DNA of 11,737 bases from assembly GCA_017407365.1 (NCBI GenBank), contig JAFQWR010000236.1, positions 1 to 11,737 of the forward strand, written 5' to 3'. Source of the stretch: Clostridia bacterium (GTDB taxonomy: Bacteria > Bacillota > Clostridia > Christensenellales > HGM11417). Numbering within the stretch: the first letter of the stretch is position 1; the number at the start of each line of letters is the position of its first letter. Made by a program: the position numbers and the translations under genes. Below are positions 6,126 through 11,737 of the stretch, in pieces. A model generated the notes under the pieces. That model saw only the letters and a program-made list of their open reading frames with translations, was not told where the DNA came from and ran no database searches.

Positions 6126-7526
6126 ATGGGTAAGGTTTTAATTACAGATACCATTTTGCGTGACGCACATCAGTCGCAGGCGGCTACCCGTATGCGTACG
6201 GAGGAAATGATCCCCATGTGCGAAAAGCTGGATAAGGTTGGCTACTACTCCCTCGAATGCTGGGGTGGCGCTACCTTCGATTCCTGCTTGCGCTTTCTGA
6301 ACGAAGATCCCTGGGAGCGTCTGCGTAAGCTGCGTAAGGCAATGCCGAATACCAAGCTGCAAATGCTCTTCCGCGGTCAGAACATTCTGGGCTACAAGCA
6401 CTACGCCGATGACGTAGTAGACGAATTCTGCCGTCTTTCCATCAAAAACGGCATCGACATCATCCGTATTTTTGATGCACTCAACGACCCCCGCAACCTG
6501 CGTCAGGCAATCGAAAGCACCAAAAAATACGGCGGCACGGTAGAGGCTGCCATCTCTTACACCACCAGCCCCGTGCATACCACCGATTATTTCGTTGATC
6601 TTGCTTGCGAATTAGAGGAAATGGGCGCAGACAACATCTGCATCAAGGATATGGCAAATATCCTGCTGCCCTACACGGCTGCCGACCTCATCACAAAGAT
6701 GAAGAAGAAGCTTTCCAAAAAGACGCTCATCCACCTGCATACGCACAACACCGCAGGCACGGGTGATATGATCAACTTAAAGGCAATCGAGGCAGGCTGC
6801 GACATCGTGGATTGCGCACTCTCCCCCTTGGGCAACGGCACCAGCCAGCCCGCTACCGAGCCCCTTGTGGCTACCTTAAAGGGCACGCAGTACGATACGG
6901 GCATCGACATCAGCCTGCTTAGCGAAATCGCTACGCACTTCAAGACGATCTCCGACCGTTTATCCAAGGACGGCGTGCTGAACCCCGCTGTACTGAAGGT
7001 GGATATCAACACCCTTCTGTATCAGGTTCCCGGCGGAATGCTCTCTAACCTGCTCAATCAGCTGAAGCAGGCAAACGCATCCGACAAGTTCCTTGCCGTG
7101 CTCGAGGAGGTACCCCGTGTGCGTAAGGACTTCGGTTATCCCCCGCTCGTTACGCCCACCTCGCAGATTGTCGGCACGCAGGCAGTCTTAAACGTGCTTG
7201 CAGGCGAGCGCTACAAGACCTTCACCAAGGAATCTGTAGGCTTACTGCGTGGTGCATACGGTAAGCTTCCTGCTTCGCCCGATCCCGAGGTGCAGAAGAA
7301 GGCAGTTGGCTCCGAGCCCTTAATCACCGGCAGACCCGCCGATGCATTAAAGCCCGAGCTTGCCACCTACCGTGAGGAAATCAAGGAGTATATCGAACAG
7401 GAAGAGGACGTACTCTCCTATGCATTATTCCCGCAGGTAGCGCTCAACTACTTCAAGTACCGTCAGGCACAGAAGTACGGCGCCGATAAGAGCATTTTCG
7501 ATAAGGATGGCGTTCATCCCGTATAA
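6126..7526 (+). CDS. Oxaloacetate decarboxylase alpha / 5S-type carboxyltransferase, without biotin domain
   Basis: This 466-residue protein has the HMGL-like TIM barrel plus conserved carboxylase domain of OadA, pyruvate carboxylase subunit B and the 5S transcarboxylase subunit, which transfer the carboxyl of oxaloacetate to biotin (or the reverse, from biotin to pyruvate). The N-terminal ITDTILRDAHQS holds the metal ligand D13. SLECWGGATFD is at 42-52 and FRGQN at 82-86. The reactive lysine K174 lies in CIKDMAN, and the metal-binding histidines H205 and H207 in HLHTHNTAGTG. The C-terminal domain (about 290-460) includes PGGMLSNL and VTPTSQIVGTQAVLNVL. The biotinyl domain found at the end of full-length OadA is absent; the separate carrier at 4369-4743 replaces it. 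AAGGAG lies five bases before the start. It is the last gene of the operon, followed by two terminators. Confidence 0.93.
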   Translation: MGKVLITDTILRDAHQSQAATRMRTEEMIPMCEKLDKVGYYSLECWGGATFDSCLRFLNEDPWERLRKLRKAMPNTKLQMLFRGQNILGYKHYADDVVDEFCRLSIKNGIDIIRIFDALNDPRNLRQAIESTKKYGGTVEAAISYTTSPVHTTDYFVDLACELEEMGADNICIKDMANILLPYTAADLITKMKKKLSKKTLIHLHTHNTAGTGDMINLKAIEAGCDIVDCALSPLGNGTSQPATEPLVATLKGTQYDTGIDISLLSEIATHFKTISDRLSKDGVLNPAVLKVDINTLLYQVPGGMLSNLLNQLKQANASDKFLAVLEEVPRVRKDFGYPPLVTPTSQIVGTQAVLNVLAGERYKTFTKESVGLLRGAYGKLPASPDPEVQKKAVGSEPLITGRPADALKPELATYREEIKEYIEQEEDVLSYALFPQVALNYFKYRQAQKYGADKSIFDKDGVHPV

Positions 7527-7552
7527 GAAAATGGTAAATAGCAAAACGAAAA

Positions 7553-7586
7553 AAAAGACGGCAGAGGTTTTCTTTGCCGTCTTTTA
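7553..7586 (+). terminator. First terminator of the decarboxylase operon
   Basis: An 11-base-pair perfect stem (7553-7563 with 7575-7585) around an 11-base loop carries the T-rich 3' arm expected of an intrinsic terminator. It lies 26 bases after the last stop codon of the operon. Confidence 0.85.
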
Positions 7587-7591
7587 TACTG

Positions 7592-7628
7592 AAAAAGCAG
7601 ACTCCAAATAAGCGAGCCTGCTTTTTTT
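7592..7628. terminator. Bidirectional terminator between the operon and the XRE gene
   Basis: AAAAAGCAG (7592-7600) pairs with CTGCTTTTT (7618-7626), and an inner CTC/GAG can extend the stem. Plus-strand reading ends in seven T (7622-7628). Minus-strand reading ends in five T (A run 7592-7596). It can therefore stop both the operon and the leftward XRE gene, whose stop codon overlaps it. Confidence 0.85.
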
Positions 7629-7836
7629 AATTTTCGATAATGCCTTCCGTCAGCTCCTCAAACGGAACGTCCAGAATGCGCAGCATACGCATGATATTGT
7701 AAAGAGAGGGCTCTACCTTATTGCATTCCCACTCACTTACACGCTGCTGTGTGGTCTGCATTTTTTCTGCAAACTCCTTTTGTGTAATGCGCTTTACCTG
7801 TCGCAATGTCTTTAAGTTGTTTCCGAATGTAGCCAT
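7627..7836 (-). CDS. Short XRE-family helix-turn-helix regulator
   Basis: This 69-residue protein is essentially a single Cro/C1-type helix-turn-helix domain. LKTLRQVKRITQKEFAEKM gives helices one and two, TTQQRVSEWECNKVEPSL (28-45) is the turn and recognition helix, and IMRMLRILDVPFEELTEG completes the fold. It is expected to bind DNA as a dimer. It has no second domain for ligand sensing or dimerisation. It diverges from the MACPF lipoprotein gene, and the 99-base intergenic region holds two inverted repeats, which makes it the likely regulator of that gene and of itself. No good ribosome site precedes the ATG. A TAAAAT box at 7843-7848 would place the transcript start at about the ATG itself, so the mRNA may be leaderless. 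Confidence 0.9.
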   Translation of the reverse strand: MATFGNNLKTLRQVKRITQKEFAEKMQTTQQRVSEWECNKVEPSLYNIMRMLRILDVPFEELTEGIIEN

Positions 7837-7844
7837 ACTACTAT

Positions 7845-7866
7845 TTTACACGAAAAAGCGTGTAAA
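7845..7866. repeat. Inverted repeat by the XRE start, possible operator
   Basis: TTTACACG and CGTGTAAA are perfect arms around a 6-base centre (AAAAAG). With a one-base bulge the symmetry extends further outward on both sides. It overlaps the possible -10 box of the XRE gene (7843-7848). It shares the TACAC/GTGT core with the second palindrome at 7877-7892, so both may be bound by the XRE protein. Confidence 0.5.
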
Positions 7867-7869
7867 TAG

Positions 7870-7898
7870 TTGACATACACTAAAATTAGTGTTATAGT
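7870..7898 (+). promoter_or_regulatory. Promoter of the MACPF lipoprotein gene
   Basis: TTGACA (7870-7875) and TATAGT (7893-7898) are separated by 17 bases. The -35 box is perfect and the -10 box has one mismatch. Transcription should start near 7905, about 30 bases before the coding start, leaving room for the AGGAGG ribosome site at 7924-7929. Confidence 0.85.
7877..7892. promoter_or_regulatory. Palindromic operator inside the MACPF promoter spacer
   Basis: ACACTAA and TTAGTGT form a perfect 7-2-7 dyad that occupies the spacer from its second base to the base touching the -10 box. A dimer bound here would block RNA polymerase. The adjacent divergent XRE protein is the obvious candidate. 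Size and symmetry suit a Cro/C1-type dimer. Confidence 0.7.
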
Positions 7899-7935
7899 TA
7901 TTGTGCTTTATAAATATACGCATAGGAGGAAAACT

Positions 7936-9804
7936 ATGAAAAAGTTGCTTTGTATGTTGCTTGGTATGGTATGCTGTATCAGCTTGCTTGGCTGTGTTGC
8001 TCTTCCGGGTGGCGGTGGGGAGCCTTCTGTCAAAAATCTGCCCGGTTGGGTAGGTCACGCAGTAAATGTCGTTTCCGCACAGAGCTACAACGATTATAAG
8101 GCAGGAGTCAGCGTCTTAGATCGCGAAAAAATCAGGGAAAGTGACGTGAATGCCGACCCTGCCCAGAACAGAATCAATATCAGCACGCAAAAATCAAGCT
8201 ATGCGCGCTCTATGGATGAGTTGATCCGCAAAAGCTCCGTTACCACCAGCGTTGGCGCAGATGTCAATGCAATGTTTGCCAGCATCACCGTCGGCTTCAA
8301 AAACAATGCGAGCTTTGAATACTCCGGTTATACCGACCAGTATTATTATATATGGGATAATTATATTGCCAGATACAGACAAAGTCTTGTAGATTACGGA
8401 GTCAAGGGTAAGTATCTCAATTATCTTTCCGACAGCTATCTTTCCGCACTTGCTACGCTTGCAGAAAGCGGTACGGATGAGGATTATTATCGCTTTTTCG
8501 AGACCTACGGCACGCATCTGCTTGCCTCGTGTGTGTTTGGCGGTCGCTTTAACGCCTATTACAGCGTGGTTGCAGAAAAGAATACAATCACCGAGGCTAT
8601 GGCAACGGAGATTACAACAAAGATTGGCGTCGGCTCTGATGTCAATTTCAATGCCGGGCTTACCGCTTCGATAGAAAACACGATCAAAACGGAGAATTAC
8701 AAGACCTGCTTCGATGCTGTTGCCTATGGCGGAACCCCCCTTGGCAGTATGTCGCTTGAGGGCTTCACCGAAAGCCATCAGGCTTGGCTTTCCTCTCTCG
8801 GCGATGTGGGCGAAACGCAAAGCTGCACAATCGTTGGCTATGAGGGCCTGATTGCCCTGTGGGAGCTTCTGCCCACGCAGTACGCTTCCTTAGCAGAAAA
8901 AATGCAAAATGCCTTTATGCAGTATTATCAGATGGAATACAACGGTGTTATCGAAAGCTTTTCCTATTCCGATACCGTCAATTATGCAGGCGGCACGGGC
9001 ACGGCAGAGGATCCCTATCTGATTGCAAACAGTACGCACCTATGCAATATCGAAATGAATATGGATGCACACTATAAGCTGATTGAGAATATCGATCTTT
9101 CGGGTATAGAAAATTGGGTGCCCTTGGGCGGCTACTATCTGGAAACGCCGTTTTGCGGTGTGTTAGACGGAAACGGAAAGGAAATCTCGGGCTTGCACCG
9201 CCGTGAGGGAATTCCCGCAAAAAACAACCGCTCTTATTTTGGCTTGTTTGGTATGATCGGTGAGGGCGGCGAGGTAAAGGATGTTACCTTTACAAATGTG
9301 GACGTAGCTATCACCGGTCCTGCGGCAAACAATGCATCTACGGTATCCTTCTTTGGCGTTGTTGCGGCAAAATGCAGCGGCATAGTATCGGGCGTTACGC
9401 TGTACGGTTCGCTAACCTATCGGTGTGATACAAACGGACAATCAAGGCTCGGCGGCATTTGCGGATATGCGCTAAACGCACGGATAACCAATTGCACCAA
9501 TAATATGATTGTTTCAGTTTTACGTTTGAACTGTTCCGCAGGAGGAATTGTGAATTACGCGCAGGGTGGAATAATCGAATATTGCGTGAACAACGGCAGT
9601 ATCACTTCTACTGGGTGTGGTAAGATTGGATTTAATTGTTTTGCGTATACAGCAGGTATTGTTGCACATTCGCATAAGACGGATCCTGTAAGACTGAACT
9701 CAAACCAGAACAACGGAGAGCTTACAGCTTCCGGGTATGGCGGTTCCAGCTGTAATACAAAAAAGCAACCTGAATGCGTTGAGCATATAGACCGTACCTG
9801 GTAA
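7936..9804 (+). CDS. MACPF (perforin-fold) lipoprotein with beta-helix-like C-terminus
   Basis: This 622-residue predicted lipoprotein has a signal peptide ending in the lipobox SLLGC, with cysteine 20 as the lipidation site. Residues about 36-335 match a membrane-attack-complex/perforin domain. The hallmark YGTHLLASCVFGG (191-203) fits the family signature Y-G-T-H followed by GG. Alternating small/polar stretches before it (about 96-150) and after it (about 212-260) suit the two helix clusters that unfold into membrane hairpins. AYGGTPLG and ALWELLPTQYASLAEKMQNA (307-326) fit the domain end. Residues about 350-605 are a GLUG-like repeat region: GTAEDPYLI, NIDLSG, FCGVLDGNGKEISGL, YFGLFGMI, then repeats of the form GGI-x-YA-...-NNG. 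This second half holds 12 cysteines. ATG 7936 is chosen for its AGGAGG six bases upstream. It should be a pore-forming effector or adhesin anchored on or released from the cell surface; the target is unknown. Confidence 0.88.
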   Translation: MKKLLCMLLGMVCCISLLGCVALPGGGGEPSVKNLPGWVGHAVNVVSAQSYNDYKAGVSVLDREKIRESDVNADPAQNRINISTQKSSYARSMDELIRKSSVTTSVGADVNAMFASITVGFKNNASFEYSGYTDQYYYIWDNYIARYRQSLVDYGVKGKYLNYLSDSYLSALATLAESGTDEDYYRFFETYGTHLLASCVFGGRFNAYYSVVAEKNTITEAMATEITTKIGVGSDVNFNAGLTASIENTIKTENYKTCFDAVAYGGTPLGSMSLEGFTESHQAWLSSLGDVGETQSCTIVGYEGLIALWELLPTQYASLAEKMQNAFMQYYQMEYNGVIESFSYSDTVNYAGGTGTAEDPYLIANSTHLCNIEMNMDAHYKLIENIDLSGIENWVPLGGYYLETPFCGVLDGNGKEISGLHRREGIPAKNNRSYFGLFGMIGEGGEVKDVTFTNVDVAITGPAANNASTVSFFGVVAAKCSGIVSGVTLYGSLTYRCDTNGQSRLGGICGYALNARITNCTNNMIVSVLRLNCSAGGIVNYAQGGIIEYCVNNGSITSTGCGKIGFNCFAYTAGIVAHSHKTDPVRLNSNQNNGELTASGYGGSSCNTKKQPECVEHIDRTW

Positions 9805-9828
9805 TCACTATGTAATCGATGTTCCAAC

Positions 9829-9863
9829 AAAAGAAGTCCTTTTCCCGAGGGCTTCTTTTTTTT
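9829..9863 (+). terminator. Terminator of the MACPF gene
   Basis: A 12-base-pair stem (9829-9840 with 9848-9859, one T-G pair, 7-base loop) runs into eight T (9856-9863). It is 24 bases past the stop codon and isolates the XRE/MACPF cassette from the sigma-factor genes. Confidence 0.92.
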
Positions 9864-9993
9864 CGCAGACGGGCTATTTTTAACACATTCAAATTTTGTT
9901 AAATTTTTTTTTTGAAAACTCAATAAAAAACGGTTGCACGATTGTTCCATATTTGGTAAGGTAAATACACCAAAGAAAAACGGAGTAATTATC
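9864..9993 (+). other. Leader region of the sigma-factor gene
   Basis: This AT-rich gap should hold the promoter of the sigma/anti-sigma pair, but no convincing housekeeping promoter is visible. TTTAACA and TGTTAAA (9879-9885 and 9897-9903) form an inverted repeat directly before a run of ten T, which could be a weak second terminator. TGAAAAC at 9913-9919 resembles an ECF -35 element, but no matching -10 box stands at the usual distance. The ribosome site CGGAG (9981-9985) serves the TTG start at 9994. Confidence 0.4.
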
Positions 9994-10518
9994 TTGGAAC
10001 GAAGGGAAGTAAATGCATGCCTGATCCGTATGCAAAAGGGTGATCACGAAGCCTTTGCGGCTCTTTACGAGGGCTGTAAGCGCGGTGTGTTTGCGGTTTT
10101 ATATCCGTACTATCACTCTTATTCCGATACGGAAGACGCCATGCAAAGCGTTTTTTTACGCGTAAAAGAAAATATCTTAAAATACCGTCCCGATACCGAT
10201 GCAAGGTCGTGGCTGCTCACCGTTGCGCGCAACTACGCCTTAAACGACATCAAGCGCAAAAAAAGGGAGGAGCTTACGGAGGACAGCGTATTAGAGCGTC
10301 TTTCCGTGGGTAGCCCCATCCCCGAGGGCGGTGCCTTTGACGCGCTCAATCGGGCACTCAACGAGGAGGAGCGTAGGGTGGTTGTTCTGCACGTTTTCTG
10401 GGGCTATAAGCATCGGGAAACGGCAAAGCTTCTTTCTATGCCCCTTGGCACGGTAACAAGTAAGTATAAAACAGCAATCGCAAAGATGCGCAAATTTTTA
10501 GAGGAGGTGGCAACATGA
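9994..10518 (+). CDS. ECF-type RNA polymerase sigma factor
   Basis: This 174-residue sigma-70-family protein has the two-domain build of extracytoplasmic-function sigma factors, which redirect RNA polymerase to stress or envelope genes. Region 2 spans about 15-92, with SDTEDAMQSVFLRV and DARSWLLTVARNYALNDIKRKKR. Region 4 spans about 117-172, with LNEEERRVVVLHVFWGYKHRETAKLLSMPLGTVTSKYKTAIAKMR containing the DNA-binding helix-turn-helix. No region 3 is present. TTG 9994 is chosen as start because GGAG lies eight bases before it; an earlier in-frame TTG at 9934 lacks a ribosome site and would add 20 atypical residues. The stop overlaps the next start (ATGA), so the two proteins are made together. 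The partner is a membrane anti-sigma-like protein, which suggests control by sequestration at the membrane. Confidence 0.92.
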   Translation: MERREVNACLIRMQKGDHEAFAALYEGCKRGVFAVLYPYYHSYSDTEDAMQSVFLRVKENILKYRPDTDARSWLLTVARNYALNDIKRKKREELTEDSVLERLSVGSPIPEGGAFDALNRALNEEERRVVVLHVFWGYKHRETAKLLSMPLGTVTSKYKTAIAKMRKFLEEVAT

Positions 10519-11737
10519 AGCAAAATATCGAAAAAATGCTGATAAACGAGCTTTCTTCTCTGCCTGATGCCGCTCCCTACGTGGTGCGTGCGCCGCTTCC
10601 CCAAGCAAAGGCAGAGCCTCAGAAGGAAAGAATTTCCCTCTGGCAGCTGCTCAGGCAACGCTCTCTCCGTGCGTATGCGTTGGCAGCCATTGTGCTGGTA
10701 AGCGTGCTGCTGCCCGTGCTGTACGCCTTTGGAATTTTTACTCAAAGACCCGGTGAGGGTGCGGTGGCGCTTTCCATCAATCCTTCCGTGGCGTTTGTAA
10801 CCGATAAAAGGGATATCGTCACGGGGGTGGTCAGCAGAAACCGCGATGCGGACGTCCTTTTGCAGGATAGCAGCTTTGTTTCCTCCGTTGTGGGGATGCA
10901 CGTAACCTATGCCTGCGTAGCCTTTGCCGATAGGGCAAGGCAGCTGGGATTTCTTTCCGATGAAACGGGCGCGGTAAAGGTCAGCGTCACAAACAGGGCA
11001 AAGACACACCGCAAGGATATGCAGAATGCGCTGTATCAATCGCTATCCTCCTATTTCTGTGACAGCGGCGTGTTTGTTGCCGTCGTTACAGAGGGAGTAA
11101 AGCCCAAGGCGTTTGCAGAGGCAAACGGCTTCAGTGGCAAAAACGCCAAGGAGCTTTCCCAAAGCATCGTCCATGCGGATACGCTTGTAACGCAAACGGA
11201 GGTGGCAGGGATGCCCGAGGAGGAGATGGAGCAAAACTATGCACAGCTTCTTGCAGGCTACGCCGAGGACGCCATCAACGAAAGCTATCATATTGCGGCG
11301 TACAAAAAGCAGGCGATAGCGGCGCTTTACAGCAAAAACAACGAAATTGAGGAGCACGAAGATAACCCCGGCTTTTTGTTGAAGGATTATTGGAGCGTGG
11401 CAGGCGGCATGGCATCGTTCACGCAGGAATTCACCCTGTTAATGGGCGAAATGGCGGCTATGCTGAACGCCTACTATACGCAGACGGGTGACAGCATCGA
11501 CGGAAAGCTGGCGCTTGGGATGCTCTATCAATACTATCAGTCGGTAGACCTTGCCGAAAGAAGAGCCTCGTGTGACAGCGTAATCGAAAGCCTGCATTCG
11601 GCAACCAACAGCTTCACCGTGGCGCTCGTCCTCGCCCTGTTCGGCGATGATTCCGCCCTGACCGATTGGCTCGATGGCTTGCTCGGTGACGTCACCGAAA
11701 CGCCTGCAAGCAAGGAGGAATACGGGCAGAAGGCAGA
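10515..11737 (+). CDS. Membrane anti-sigma factor with RsgI-like extracellular segment (cut by window end)
   Basis: An open frame of 407 codons runs from ATG 10515 past the end of the window. The start overlaps the sigma-factor stop by ATGA and has AGGAGG seven bases upstream. Residues 1-52 are a short cytoplasmic N-terminus, the place expected to hold the sigma factor. About 53-74 form a membrane helix (AIVLVSVLLPVLYAFGIF). Then VALSINPSVAFVTDKRDIV (84-102) with VVSRNRDADVLLQD matches the start of the RsgI-type middle domain, whose hallmark is a SIDINPS-like strand. Residues about 160-407 are mostly helical and alanine-rich with no domain I recognise. Family knowledge says such proteins release their sigma factor after an outside signal and cleavage. 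The function is inferred from pairing and layout; the C-terminus, where a ligand-binding domain may sit, is not visible. Confidence 0.82.
   Translation, partial: MKQNIEKMLINELSSLPDAAPYVVRAPLPQAKAEPQKERISLWQLLRQRSLRAYALAAIVLVSVLLPVLYAFGIFTQRPGEGAVALSINPSVAFVTDKRDIVTGVVSRNRDADVLLQDSSFVSSVVGMHVTYACVAFADRARQLGFLSDETGAVKVSVTNRAKTHRKDMQNALYQSLSSYFCDSGVFVAVVTEGVKPKAFAEANGFSGKNAKELSQSIVHADTLVTQTEVAGMPEEEMEQNYAQLLAGYAEDAINESYHIAAYKKQAIAALYSKNNEIEEHEDNPGFLLKDYWSVAGGMASFTQEFTLLMGEMAAMLNAYYTQTGDSIDGKLALGMLYQYYQSVDLAERRASCDSVIESLHSATNSFTVALVLALFGDDSALTDWLDGLLGDVTETPASKEEYGQKA

Noticed and set aside
7870..7935. Upstream TTG start extending the MACPF protein by 22 residues
   Set aside because: That TTG is the -35 box of the gene's own promoter, and the extension would bury the signal peptide behind unrelated residues.
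9755..9830. Possible frameshift at the A6 run near the end of the MACPF gene
   Set aside because: Adding or removing one A leads to a stop within about a dozen codons in either frame, so no longer intact C-terminus is recovered. The terminator directly downstream fits the present stop.
9934..9993. Upstream TTG start for the sigma factor
   Set aside because: It has no ribosome site, and the added residues do not resemble sigma-factor N-termini. TTG 9994 has GGAG at good distance.
1..11737. tRNA, rRNA, CRISPR arrays and insertion sequences
   Set aside because: No cloverleaf, ribosomal RNA signature, regularly spaced repeat array or transposase was seen on either strand; the recombinase fragment is the only mobile-element gene.

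Overview
The window looks like a chromosomal segment of an anaerobic member of the Bacillota, class Clostridia, probably an uncultured gut-type lineage. The evidence is strong AGGAGG-type ribosome sites, near-perfect housekeeping (sigma-A) promoters with 17-base spacers, U-tract terminators, a lipoprotein with a typical lipobox, and a biotin-dependent sodium-pumping decarboxylase operon. The species cannot be named from the sequence alone.

Layout. (1) Bases 1-404: C-terminal end of a large serine recombinase, so the right flank of a mobile element probably lies at the left edge. (2) 410-2165: two minus-strand genes, each with its own consensus promoter and terminator: a small membrane-anchored DUF2500-like protein and a membrane-anchored endonuclease/exonuclease/phosphatase-fold protein. 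(3) 2166-2596: a gene-free stretch holding a probable minus-strand structured small RNA (about 2209-2306) with tandem terminators, then an inverted repeat and promoter reading rightward. (4) 2597-7526: a five-gene operon: divergent acyl-CoA-type carboxyltransferase, OadG-like small membrane subunit, biotin carrier, OadB-like sodium pump, and OadA-like (5S) carboxyltransferase. Two hairpin terminators follow. (5) 7627-9863: a self-contained cassette of a short XRE repressor diverging from a large MACPF (perforin-fold) lipoprotein with a beta-helix-like, cysteine-rich C-terminal region. A perfect 7-2-7 palindrome fills the promoter spacer of the MACPF gene. (6) 9994 to the right edge: an ECF sigma factor translationally coupled to a membrane anti-sigma-like protein with an RsgI-like extracellular segment, cut by the window end.

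How the genes work together. The operon should take a carboxyl group from oxaloacetate (5S subunit) and/or an acyl-CoA-type substrate (12S-like subunit), place it on the separate biotin carrier, and release CO2 at the membrane beta subunit while exporting sodium. Having both a 12S-like and a 5S-like subunit recalls propionibacterial transcarboxylase joined to a sodium pump. The XRE/MACPF pair looks like a switchable surface-exposed or secreted pore-forming effector. The sigma/anti-sigma pair looks like a separate envelope-signal module.

The most interesting items are the MACPF lipoprotein cassette with its embedded operator, the unidentified minus-strand structured RNA, and the divergent 12S-like subunit whose usual glycine-rich active-site motifs are altered.
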